Shown here in pieces: positions 50,951-61,123 of a stretch of 64,000 nucleotides of DNA. How positions within the stretch are numbered: the first letter of the stretch is position 1; each line of letters opens with the position of its first letter. Origin of the DNA: Exophiala sp. HKRS030 (lineage: Eukaryota; Ascomycota; Eurotiomycetes; Chaetothyriales; Herpotrichiellaceae); NCBI GenBank assembly GCA_023897205.1, contig JAHWDD010000002.1, positions 5,084,001 to 5,148,000 of the forward strand, given 5' to 3'. The position numbers and the translations under genes are program-made. The notes under the pieces were generated by a model. That model was given only the letters and a program-made list of their open reading frames with translations, searched no databases and had not been told where the DNA came from.

Positions 50951-52900
50951 TCAAGGCTTCTTTCTTTTTCGCTCGTTGCTCTGTCGAGCTACAGCTATCT
51001 CTCGCGCAGGGCTTGGACTGACAAAGCTAACATGCTTTTCCTCCCGATCTTCTCCATGTCGACGAATCGCTGACGGTCTTCTTGCGTGTGTATGAGTATG
51101 AGGTCGTGCTGAGGCGCAACTAGTCTGGAATTCAGGCTTGGGAAGAACAGTATGGGAATCATCTTCATCATCCTGAACATCAAACTCTACCTCCCCTACA
51201 TCGTGTTCATCACATACGGAACTGCTGTCAGGAGAATGAGGTTCGTATTCTTCATCGTCATCGACCAGACTCGGGGCTTGATTGGATTCGCTCACTGGAG
51301 ATGGGTCTGCAGGAGGCAATTGGACTCGGAGATCTTGATTGTCGGGAAGAGGTATGTTTCGTGGGCGTTGATGAATGTAGTTGTGCGGTTGCTCTGATTG
51401 TTGTGTTCCACCTCCCCTGAGTGCGGGCATGGACATAGAGTTGTGAGATAGCATTGGCGAAGACATGGGAGATTTGGCCGGCTTATGAAGCTGCTTGGAG
51501 CCCGCCACCTGTGGATGTCGACCCTGTGCAGTCTGTTGCATAGGTATCTCCACATCTGATTCATCCGAGTCTTCACTATCGACATCATGCAGATCAACTT
51601 TCTCCTTCGCGCTGGTAACCATTTCCTGTAGATCTATGCCGAGACCACTATTCTTGACCAGGTCTGACAAATGGGGCGTGAGATTTGAGGCTTTAAAGTC
51701 AGGAGACACTGACTTTGGCTTAGGGAGTGAAGCGTTTGAGGCCTGGGCGTTGACCAGAAGAGCTGAGGTAGGTTGCATCAATTTGGCAGACCTGATTAAT
51801 GGATGGACATTGCCAACACAAGGCGTTGCGACTGGCTCTACACCAACCATTGCTCCGGATTCGTCATACTCGACAGGCTCTCCACAAGCTTCCGCTGCCG
51901 CATCGTGACTGGCAAAGCTCCTACCATGACCGATACGGCAATGATTTATAAATCCTTGGGCACTGCCAAAGTCATGGCGACCGCAATCTGGACAGACGAG
52001 CTTCACCTGAACACCATCGGATTTTCTCTTCAGAATCATGGGACCGGTCGCTTTCTCTTTGGGCTGGCCATAACCAGCGGGTAAGGCTTTGAGTTTTCCA
52101 CTTCTCTGGGCACGGGCTGAATTGCTGATCAGATGAGGCGATTCGGTCAAGCTTCCTCTCATAGATCGACTCTTCATGGGTGACTTGCCAACCGGACTTG
52201 GGCCAAGAAGCTCGGTATCACCGCCGTCAAAATGAGAAGATGGTAACAACCATTGTGCATAGTGGCGTGAATATGGCCCATCGACCACGCCCCATGGAGC
52301 AGGAGACATAGGTAAGGCTGTTTTGTAGGAGCTACGACGAGACAAGCCAGTGCCGTTGCTTACCGCAAGTGATGGAGGTTGCATGGCAGGGTAGGGAACC
52401 TCTGTGCAACGACGAAGCTGTTCAAGTGAAACTTGGGCCTTCGCGATCTCCTGATCAATCAAGCGTAATTCATTGTGCTTGAGAAGAATCTCGAGGCTCA
52501 TCTGTGTCTGAATAACACTGCGAACTGAATTGAGCTGTTCAGGAGCAAGATTTCCATGCTGGCTTGAAATCATTTCTGATTCTTCCTGCTTCACTTCTGG
52601 TGGTGTTGGTAAAGAGGATGGACCATTGTCATCTGCTGCTGGTACAGGCGTCATGATTGGTGCAAACATTACAGGAGCGCCAGAAGCACCTTTTGAGAAG
52701 GGACGTGCGACTTTTTCAGGCAGCTTGGTCCTTTTCCGTTCCGACTGTGAATGATGGTCGACTGCCTGCTTGCGTTTGAGTGAAGGCGATACACTGACAT
52801 CAATCCCGGAGGTTCCAGGCGAGTCCTTGTGTGGGACAAACATCCTCATTTCTGGGGAATTTATCTTATCACAGCCCGTCCACGACAAGAGGCGCAACAT
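50951..52900 (-). CDS. AHC1: ADA histone acetyltransferase complex component Ahc1-like, C2H2-type zinc region
   Basis: Expected subunit of the ADA form of the Gcn5 acetyltransferase complex (known for yeast Ahc1). About 649 residues, single exon. The central zinc region, CPDCGRHDFGSAQGFINHC followed by RIGHGRSFASHDAAAEACG, is the hallmark of fungal Ahc1 proteins. Upstream lie a Ser/Pro-rich region and a helix (VIQTQMSLEILLKHNELRLI). Downstream are a Ser/Pro-rich linker, an acidic stretch (VDDDEEYEPHSPDSSS, then VEFDVQDDEDD) and a basic C-terminus. ATG 52900 (MLRLLSWTGCDKINSPE) is the first ATG of the frame; ATG 52849 (MRMFVPHKD) is an alternative. The 5' region is long and pyrimidine-rich on the coding strand. 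Confidence 0.85.
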   Translation of the reverse strand: MLRLLSWTGCDKINSPEMRMFVPHKDSPGTSGIDVSVSPSLKRKQAVDHHSQSERKRTKLPEKVARPFSKGASGAPVMFAPIMTPVPAADDNGPSSLPTPPEVKQEESEMISSQHGNLAPEQLNSVRSVIQTQMSLEILLKHNELRLIDQEIAKAQVSLEQLRRCTEVPYPAMQPPSLAVSNGTGLSRRSSYKTALPMSPAPWGVVDGPYSRHYAQWLLPSSHFDGGDTELLGPSPVGKSPMKSRSMRGSLTESPHLISNSARAQRSGKLKALPAGYGQPKEKATGPMILKRKSDGVQVKLVCPDCGRHDFGSAQGFINHCRIGHGRSFASHDAAAEACGEPVEYDESGAMVGVEPVATPCVGNVHPLIRSAKLMQPTSALLVNAQASNASLPKPKSVSPDFKASNLTPHLSDLVKNSGLGIDLQEMVTSAKEKVDLHDVDSEDSDESDVEIPMQQTAQGRHPQVAGSKQLHKPAKSPMSSPMLSHNSMSMPALRGGGTQQSEQPHNYIHQRPRNIPLPDNQDLRVQLPPADPSPVSESNQAPSLVDDDEEYEPHSPDSSSVCDEHDVGEVEFDVQDDEDDSHTVLPKPEFQTSCASARPHTHTHARRPSAIRRHGEDREEKHVSFVSPSPAREIAVARQSNERKRKKP

Positions 52901-54521
52901 GATGCGCCAAACTCCTATCTCCAATCGCCAGATAACCGACTACGGCGTGAAGTCAACTGAATCACTGAATCACCAAGGTGTGGATTGATTCCTCACAGCC
53001 ATATGTCTCAAGGTCAATGGCAAATGCGCCCTGAGAATGTCAAACAAGCTCACCCGGTTTTGGTTGTACAGAGCGCAGTGCGGCACGAGTGGTTGATACT
53101 GGGAGGAGGACTGTTTTAAGATGTAGATCGATAAATCCCGTCGCAAGACTTGCGGGTGCGTCAGGTCAATGTTGAAAAGGGTTTCTAATCGATACAGAAA
53201 GGTGAATTACAAGGATTAGGTGACAGAATGTATGCGCGCAGCGCCTAAGAGTGCGAGACTTGAGTAGTCTGGAGTGGAAGACAGGTGTTGTCGTCGAGTG
53301 TTTTCAAAGGACAGATGGCGTGGAATGAATGACGCAGATCTGGGTCGGGGGCTCTCCGATGGTCGGACAAGACAGCCACGCAAGAAGTCGAAGAGGAAGG
53401 CGAAAAGGGATTCGCAGGTTGGACCTCGAAGAACAAGCACAAAGAGAATTAAGTGGTGAAATAAAGGCAAAAGTTGTGAGAAGAAATGTATATCTGTAAG
53501 GGAGGCAAAGGGCAATTGCGTTGTTGAAGTGGTACAGAAAGTCAAGTGTTGATGGAGGAAAGTGTAAGGTTTGAGTGCAGGCTGATTGTGAAAGGGCAAG
53601 AGGGCAGGAGGGCAAAGAGGCAAGAGGCGAGGACAGAGAAACTGGGAGAAGGGGAAAAGGGAGGAAGGCGAGACTCTGGGAGGAGGGAGGAAGGAGTCGG
53701 AAGTGCGCGAAGTGTGGGAGGTGGAGGCCCGTCGTTCGCTCTTCAGCACTCACTGGGCAATAGGCGTTTGGGTGGGAACCACTGGACTCAGCAGGTGATG
53801 CGAAACCACGGCACGGGAGCCTTCAGGTTTGACAAACAGTGGAGCAGTGGATCCGAGCACGACAGTTTAGACTCACCGGATGGGACAGCCTACAGCCACT
53901 AGTCGCACTCTTTTCTTGGTATCAGCCAATAGATCTGCGCCCAGAGTGATTAGGCAGCCGTGAGCGGATACACCAGGGCATAAACAGGCACTACGAAGCA
54001 TGCAATTGGTCAGACGTTTGTGCTCTAACGGCGACAGGTCACCTGACCTTGTGGTCTCCGAATGTGGAAGTTGTGCTGACACGGTTGATAAGAGATAGGA
54101 GATAACATCCGGACCATGAACCTCCATGATCGAACAATTGTTGTCTGATATCTGCATCGTTCAATATCTGGCATCCGCATTCACAAAATTGCCAAAGTAA
54201 CAGAAGATAACAAAGGACTTATCATGTACCATAGCAACCAGCACATCGTGGAAAAGGCAAGTGTCAGCAAAGCTTGTTCCCATGTTGTGACGGATCGAGG
54301 TGTCAACAAGATTTGGATTGGCACTATCGAAAACGTATTCCGTACAGCATAACGCAATGCCATCCTTTAATTCGCACTTTGGTGTCCGTGGACCAGACCA
54401 AAAGCGGCGATCCTGTCACGTGCTATCTTTGTCACACGTGATCACATTTGAGATTCAGATACTGCCAGTGACTCCCTTCGTCGAAACCCCAGAGTTCTTC
54501 AAATTGTGACTGGTCTATGGT
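52901..54521. other. Ahc1 upstream region, 1.6 kb
   Basis: On the minus strand 53220-53760 is strongly C/T-rich (Pro/Ser/Leu-coding in all frames), typical of a long fungal leader; I do not call the overlapping Pro-rich frames genes. A minus-strand ATG frame at 54157-53873 (94 codons, Cys-rich, ends beside a GTGAGT donor) might be a small spliced gene, but no family is recognised. Confidence 0.45.
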
Positions 54522-55201
54522 TCAGAAACACAGCATTTGCAAGTATTTCACCTCGAAGCCTTCCTTGTGACGAACAACATCAACAAGCATCTAAACGGGA
54601 TTGAGACAGTTAGCTCCAGGCTTCTCAAGATTCCTTCTGTGTACCTCGAATATTTCGCTGCTGATACGACGAGAAGCTCACGATGTTCAACTTGGTAAGG
54701 GGAACTCACCTCAATTTCCACATCAGTAATATACCCGTAGGTCTCATCCGAAACACGAATTTTCCCTTTGACATGCTGGTGACCTTTCTTCTGAAAATCA
54801 ATCGCGCTGGTTGGGTCCGGAGGTTGGTAGGTAAATACGATCTTGCCAGTTCGGTCGCCTTTATAGACGTCGGGCTGTCGGGAACCACAAAGTAGCATCA
54901 AGTCAACTTCGCGTTTCGCTTTGATTCCGCCAAGGAAATTGGTGACATGTACGCAGTGTTCATTTACCAGAGTTAGGTCTTTCGGCATTTGCTTGACTTT
55001 GACTGCCACCTCCAGAGCGCGATCGCATGCTGGGTTTTTGAGCTTCGGCTCCAGACTCCAGATGAAGTGATCGCTCGTGGTACGTTTGTCTTCAGTGATC
55101 GAATATATCTCATTGTCAGCGGAGAGGGAACCCGCGTGGGCAGACTGCAATAACGTCGTGGACATGATGCCAACAATGGTAAGGGCCTCGAGAAACTTCA
55201 T
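54522..55201 (-). CDS. Small secreted protein, two exons, unknown function
   Basis: 186 residues. Exon 1 is 55201-54710 and exon 2 is 54590-54522; the 119-nt intron (GTGAGT...GAGCTAACTGTC...TTTAG) joins ITDVEIE to MLVDVVRHKEGFEVKYLQML in phase. The signal peptide is clear: MKFLEALTIVGIMSTTLLQS with AHA as the likely cleavage site (about residue 23). The mature protein has four Cys (PACDRAL, NEHCVHV, MLLCGSR and LCF at the end), so two disulfides are possible. It is not Ser/Thr-rich and has no GPI signal. Charged segments (KVKQMPKD, GKIRVSDETYG) suggest a compact soluble protein. No family recognised; an effector-like or wall-associated role is only a guess. Confidence 0.75.
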
Positions 55202-57469
55202 TGTCCAAGTTTGCGGAGTGTGTTCGAACCTTGTGCTTTTCTCGGAAAATGGTTATGTATTCAGCAGAAGACATGCAAGAATTCTGCGCCAGCGGTCCCA
55301 AGATTTTATACCTTTGGTTTATATTACTTCGAGTCACTGAGACCTACATCTACGAGCATGTCAGCTATTCACCAACTGAGTTGTGAGTCAGAAGACAAGG
55401 GAAAGCGTTACATGCAGAAACCGATCTATTCACTTATTATGAAAGTTGGAACACAAGCCTCTGTTTCCTTCACATCAGATTGTGGTATTGTCTTGTGACG
55501 TGAAGCACTATATCTACCCAACCTGCCAAGGCCCGGCAAGGGAAAGCTGGTGGAAGATACTGGGACACTACAAGACACCACCGAGCCAATGCTACAATGC
55601 GCAGAGGCTTCACGGAAGGCATGGCTTTAGTATGGAAGTGTTCTTGTCTACCCGTCGACCATCTGCATACATGAAAACTGAAAACGGCGATGTGATGTGA
55701 GACAGGATACTCATCTCTGAAGCCAAGGCCACCAACAAGGCCGTCAGCACCATGTTTGTTGACTGTGAGTCCTGGATGGGAACGACAAAAGCGGGAAACA
55801 CAACCGGCCATGCTTTTTGCTAATGAAATTATCCCGACAAAAAGTTCTGCACACAATTTCAATCGCCGATTTATCAGCAGTTTCCTGAGCAGCTTAGAAG
55901 TCTTGCAGGTCCTTTGGGTAGAGGTGAGCCTGCTTCACGGATCAAAAAGGATGGTTTCCAAAAATTCCTAATAAAAGGAACACAATCTGCCTGCTGGGTT
56001 GTGCCTAAATCAGCAATGACTATTCATTGGAAGCGCCCTAGCCCTGCTAGATATGCACAAAAACATCGCCAGATCAGCCATTCGACGAGTCGAGGTCGAT
56101 ACAACACAAACCTTGGTGAGCTCAACGAGGGCCTATTTCCGTGCTTGCAATATTCAAACCGTATCAGACTAGTGTTCGCCCAATGACCAAAGCAATGCTG
56201 ACGGGTCAACACTACTGAGATGCGCAAGACCTTGGCGCAAAGCCTGGATTCTCCCTTGGGTTACCTTGTTCTCATCGTTCTAGATGCCATGACCAAGCGA
56301 TGCGGATCAACGGAAGCTGGTTGCGAGCTTCGTTGCGTACCCATCATTGTGAATGAGGCCTAGGATTGGTCGTACTTAGAGCCTCTGTATCAAGAATCTC
56401 TACCGGTCGAGATTGTTAGTCCATTGAACGGTGGCTTGTCACACATCTGCAGCAAGGACCTATGATATTGGCATCGAGATTCGATTCGGTATGGTACCCA
56501 TGTCGTTGCATGCACTCAATGCTAAAAATACTTGAACCCATGGAACTCCCGGATATGCCACCAAAGGCGGCGAGCAATATTGAACTCGCGATCACTTCCC
56601 ATGCATCACTGCCCGACAACGGTGCTGTCACGGTATCCTCTTGCTGCTGGAGTACCGCACATGAGTCTTCTTATTGTTGCGATCAAGTCCCGGGGTGTGT
56701 TACAAGGGGTCAAGACCTCTCACTCTCCATCAAACTGTTTCATTAGTCGCATCATGAACCCGTCGGCAATATCATCCTTTGAAACTCGAATTCGCCACCT
56801 CTGATGTACCTAGCGCCACATACACCGCCACACAGCCACAGATTCCAACCAATCACCACATTGGAAGTTGTTTGCCCTGCATACGATCGTCCAACATTCC
56901 ATCTGGACTTCTTGTCTTCTAACCAGTCAATTACAAACGCTCATCACTCGGCTGTAACTAGCTCCAACGCCTATCCAAGAACCCAGCAATTAGCGGCAAG
57001 TGATCTTGGTACTCTAAAGCCCAAGATGGCGTTCGAGAACCTTGACGATCAATTCTTACAGGCTTTCGATCTTGATTTTAACCTGGCACTCCTGGTTCGG
57101 CCTGGTAGTCTCGTCCCAGGGTCGATATAACCATGGATGCCACGTACCCTGAAAGACTATGATCCATAGACCTGTTCGGATGAGCCCCGCGGATGCGCTG
57201 ATCTCTGGGGAGAGCTCGAACAGTTAATATCAATCATTTTTCTTGCAAAGTTTTAGCGATATGCCTTCCTGCAGTTTAGTCCACGTGTGTGAGAGTGGCG
57301 GTCTGGCTCTGATTATCTCGGTGCTCATTCCATCCTGTACTTCTTTGTGTATCTCTTGTTGCCGCTGATTTACAGAATCGACCTCTGTCTGAAAGACGAC
57401 GTCGATATAGTCAGGTCGCTTGTGGATGTCATCTTGACGACAGTTGGAAGTTCCGCAAAAGGAGGAGTC
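55202..57469. other. Intergenic region, 2.3 kb
   Basis: No gene supported. An ATG frame at 56804-57130 (108 codons, ending MAFENLDDQFLQAFDLDF...) has no recognisable motif and may be leader. Short frames on both strands are treated as chance. The last 150 nt are the promoter of the membrane protein gene. Confidence 0.45.
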
Positions 57470-59884
57470 ATGAGGGTTTTCCATCTCCTGCTGTTGGTGT
57501 CCGGCTCTTTGTTTGTTGCAGCGCAGTCAAACACCGTTGATCCATTGGACCTATTCATATCGGAAGCATATTCGGTATATACACAAGTCACATCGATTCT
57601 CGCTTCTGCAGCATCGGCAGCGTCCGTGGCAGGAACGGCATCCTCGGCAGTCACCACAGCCTCATTGTCATCGGCTAGTGCAACAGCCTCAACAGTTTCT
57701 GAAGAGGACACCACAAGTTCTGACTCATCGTCCGCCCGAAGCACAGCTACTAACTCTGGATCGTCAACGAGTTCGCCCTCCTCCACGGGTTCGTCATCCC
57801 CAACTTTAACAGCTACTTCCTCGGCTAGCAAGTCCACTCTCGCATCGTCACAGCTGTCCTCTGTTGGGTCAACTTCGATTCAAGGTGCTGCAGCAGAGAC
57901 AGGCACACCGGCCCCGCTATCGTCGACATCAAGTAATGGCCACAACAGATTAGCAATCATTCTCGGCAGTGTGCTCGGAATTCTTGCCTTGGGACTGTTT
58001 ATTTTGGCACTTGTCCTTTGTCGGAAAAGAAGACAGCACCGAAACTTCTCACCTCGCCACAGTGCCCTGTCTCCTGGTGATGACGAGGTCGATAGCTGGC
58101 GAGTACGCGACGCTCGACGCTTTAGTGGCTCTCATGTCGGTGGAGGCAATGCTGCTGCTCCTCTGATGACAGAACATCCCGCCTACCGATCCCGCGGAGA
58201 GCATCAAAACCCTTTCGTACCTGTTCCCCCACCGCCTCGAAGATCTGCCCCCAATTCAAGGGTTGGCTTGACCGATGGCATGACTCCTGGCCAGGAACCA
58301 TATTTGGAGAAAGAAATTGGCGGGCCGCTAAGCACCGCGAGTAGTCGTGATAGCTCCCATCACAGGAAAGGAGCCCTCGCAGCAGGTATTGCAGGTGCTG
58401 CGGTAGGGGCTGGACTGATGCACCACCACAAATCTTCAGATGATGAGAAAACACTGGTTCCCGAAGAAGAGCCTGCAGACTCAGTCTCTAGATCTCGTCC
58501 AAGGAGCATTACAAGAAAGCCAGTCCCTCTTAACCATGTCAACAACAGCGAGCCTTGGCCATATTCGCCTGTCTCTCCGATAGACCAGGCCGCCGAGACA
58601 GCTCTATTGGCCAAAACGCCCTCTAGAACCAGCGGAGAGTCTCGCCGCAGTTTCCACCGTGACGCCGCTAGAGCCAATGCAGCCTTTGATGAACAGTACT
58701 CGCCGCATGTCCGCGACGAAGACGAACACAACGGCCATGCCGTCGCAACAGGGGCTTACGGCCTCGCGGCAGGAGCTCTTGGTGGAGCCGCTATGGCACA
58801 TCATCACGACAAACGTCGATCGAGAAGCAGCAGCAGCTCAGGTAGTGGTAGTGAGCGTCGACGTAGCGGCCAGAGCTACAGGAACAGTCAAAGCCAGAGC
58901 CCACATCGTCCTGGCGTGCTGACACCACCAGAGGGCTCCGATCATTCAGGTTCCTCCAACAGCAGCAACAACAATACCACCTACAACGACGCGCTGGTGA
59001 CGCAACCGCCGACCTCGACGCCGTTGCCACCACCCACTGTAACCAGCAGACCAAGCAACCCACGTCGCGACTCCGACCCAGACCCCTCCACAATACCGCC
59101 TGCTCCTCCAACACGTAGCCGCCGCAACAGTGCGCTCGGCACCATGGCCCCCTCGGCCGCGGTGTACAGCTACGCCAATAGGCCAGCAATCCCCAGCCCG
59201 CTGTCGACAGAACTCCTCCCCGACGGTGCCATGTACACTTCTCACCCTCACCCTCACCCTCTACATCAACATCAACCTCCCGCCATACCAGCAGCACGCA
59301 TGCCTAGCCGCAGTCCACGACGCAGTAGCCGCGGACGCAGCACATCACAAGACTACACCGCGTACGATGCCTACTCGACCAACCCGTGGATCGCGAGCGC
59401 ACAACCACTAATGGACGAACCCGCGCAGCTATCCACGCTCAACAGCAGCAGCGACCCAGACAAAGCCATCGTCGGCGACAACGGCTACCCACACATGGGA
59501 ATCCCACGGCGCAAGTCCGGCGGCGAATACGACTACCCGAGCACCGGCCCGTTCGGCCCACAAATCCTGCCTGCGCCCGTCCACGGCAGCAAAGGCGGCG
59601 GCGGCAGCGGCGATGACAGCGCAGCCGGCACGCGCACGACGTCCATGGCCAGCGACGACAGCGCCTGGCGCGTCAGCAGCGGCATGCCCGGCGGATGGAC
59701 GCGAGCTAGAAGCACCAGTATGGACGGCAGTGCGAGCCGTGGCGTGAGTGGCGAGTTGCGGCGGCCCGCGCGGCTGCGTGCCTCTGATATGAGGACGGGT
59801 CATGATGTTGAAGACATTGACCACGGCGATCTCGGCAGGGGAGCTACGCCCAGGTATTATGCTGGCGTCGGGCAGGCGATGTGA
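57470..59884 (+). CDS. Ser/Thr-rich single-pass membrane protein, possible wall-stress sensor-like
   Basis: 804 residues, single exon, ATG 57470. Signal peptide MRVFHLLLLVSGSLFVAAQS (cleavage near AAQS). A short N-terminal segment is followed by a Ser/Thr/Ala-rich extracellular stalk (about 40-155), expected to be heavily O-mannosylated, then one membrane span (LAIILGSVLGILALGLFILA) and a basic stop-transfer (CRKRRQHRN). This order matches Mid2/Wsc-type sensors, but no WSC domain or conserved Mid2 tail is seen. The cytoplasmic part of about 600 residues is disordered, Ser/Arg/Pro-rich. It holds two Gly/Ala runs ending in His triplets: KGALAAGIAGAAVGAGLMHH and GAYGLAAGALGGAAMAHHHD. Function unassigned. 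Confidence 0.85.
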   Translation: MRVFHLLLLVSGSLFVAAQSNTVDPLDLFISEAYSVYTQVTSILASAASAASVAGTASSAVTTASLSSASATASTVSEEDTTSSDSSSARSTATNSGSSTSSPSSTGSSSPTLTATSSASKSTLASSQLSSVGSTSIQGAAAETGTPAPLSSTSSNGHNRLAIILGSVLGILALGLFILALVLCRKRRQHRNFSPRHSALSPGDDEVDSWRVRDARRFSGSHVGGGNAAAPLMTEHPAYRSRGEHQNPFVPVPPPPRRSAPNSRVGLTDGMTPGQEPYLEKEIGGPLSTASSRDSSHHRKGALAAGIAGAAVGAGLMHHHKSSDDEKTLVPEEEPADSVSRSRPRSITRKPVPLNHVNNSEPWPYSPVSPIDQAAETALLAKTPSRTSGESRRSFHRDAARANAAFDEQYSPHVRDEDEHNGHAVATGAYGLAAGALGGAAMAHHHDKRRSRSSSSSGSGSERRRSGQSYRNSQSQSPHRPGVLTPPEGSDHSGSSNSSNNNTTYNDALVTQPPTSTPLPPPTVTSRPSNPRRDSDPDPSTIPPAPPTRSRRNSALGTMAPSAAVYSYANRPAIPSPLSTELLPDGAMYTSHPHPHPLHQHQPPAIPAARMPSRSPRRSSRGRSTSQDYTAYDAYSTNPWIASAQPLMDEPAQLSTLNSSSDPDKAIVGDNGYPHMGIPRRKSGGEYDYPSTGPFGPQILPAPVHGSKGGGGSGDDSAAGTRTTSMASDDSAWRVSSGMPGGWTRARSTSMDGSASRGVSGELRRPARLRASDMRTGHDVEDIDHGDLGRGATPRYYAGVGQAM

Positions 59885-61123
59885 GGTCTTCCCCAGACGA
59901 GATGGCATCATTATCATCACCATTACTATCATCATTACTATCATCATCATCGTCATCCGATGATCTGGCCCACTATATGCGGCTTTCTATTCCCATCAGT
60001 GACGCATTATTTTCCTTTTCCCAGCTTTCCTTTCCTCATCATTGCATACCAGCACACGAAACACAATACCCGTCTCCCAAAGATCATCTCCAAAGTTGAG
60101 GAACGAGCTCTTTTACGATCATTACCCACCGACGACCAAGTACACGACAGTTTCCATTTCTCGAGGCGTTTCCCCCACCCCCATCCCTCATCTTTTCAAT
60201 TCAAAGGAAGGATACGGAAAGGGAGGGGCGGGGAGTATCGGTGTCATTTGCGGGTTTTCTATCGATCTGTCTTTTCAGCCTCCTGGTGATAGCAGCAGCT
60301 GTACCAGTGGCGGCAATGGTAGTGATAGTGGTAGTGATAGTGTTAGTGTTGGTGGTAGCGGTGGTGGGAATTATGTATCTATCATGAAATAGTATCTTCT
60401 TTTGGAAAATCTAAGATGTTTCGACGGTATACGTATATGGAAACGTACATTTGCTTGCATACCTAGGTATGTTCCTCTGCTCACTATGTACTTGTCTAGT
60501 GCCAAATCGTCATGGATTGTGGCTGTGGGTTTGGGAATGAGGTTGTGGCACCGGGCAAAATATGAGGAGAATGAATTCTATAGCGTTAAGGAAGACAATG
60601 ATCACTGATACAGGATGCATACGCTGTAAGTCTATCTGGCAAACGCGGAGAGTGTGTGCTTTGGTCATTGTAAAGGATGTTTGTTTATTATGCATTTGAG
60701 CTTTCTTTACAAAGTTGCAGCGACCTCGGAGTCTTGGTGATCGATCACTGTCAACTGGATACGTTCGGAGGCATCATTTCTGAATGATGTATACTCATCG
60801 ATAGGCAGCGTGAACCTATCGGGAACCATAACCAGGCTGTGCCAATGTACCTTTCAGACGAGCAGTGAATGCTGCTGTACAGCTGCCAGTGACCCGCGAC
60901 TAAGCTATCCTTCCTTGACACGGCAAAACATGTCCAGACCAATGTGTATGTGAACTTAACAATGCGGCAATCCTTTATGCCATGCTTTCCCAAGAAAACC
61001 GTTCATGTGTGGTCTTCGGCTAAGTTTCAAACCTTTCCAAGGCGTTGTATTCAAACGCTCTGCAAAACACCCGGACCCAATCAAGCCATTTATGCATAAA
61101 ATCAAATCCATGTACCCATAGCT
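59885..61123. other. Intergenic region between convergent genes, with microsatellites
   Basis: (ATC)n-type repeats at about 59906-59956 and GGTAGTGAT-type repeats at about 60303-60370 lie just after the membrane protein gene. No gene or RNA recognised. The rest is the 3' side of the sirtuin gene. Confidence 0.55.

Noticed and set aside
53216..53753. Two overlapping Pro/Ser/Leu-rich minus-strand ORFs of 149 and 177 codons
   Set aside because: Both frames are open because the strand is pyrimidine-rich; neither shows a domain, and they lie in the Ahc1 leader.
55470..55862. 130-codon minus-strand ORF
   Set aside because: No ATG start and no recognisable motif.
58791..59297. 168-codon minus-strand ORF
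   Set aside because: Opposite the Ser/Arg/Pro-rich tail of the membrane protein; low complexity only.
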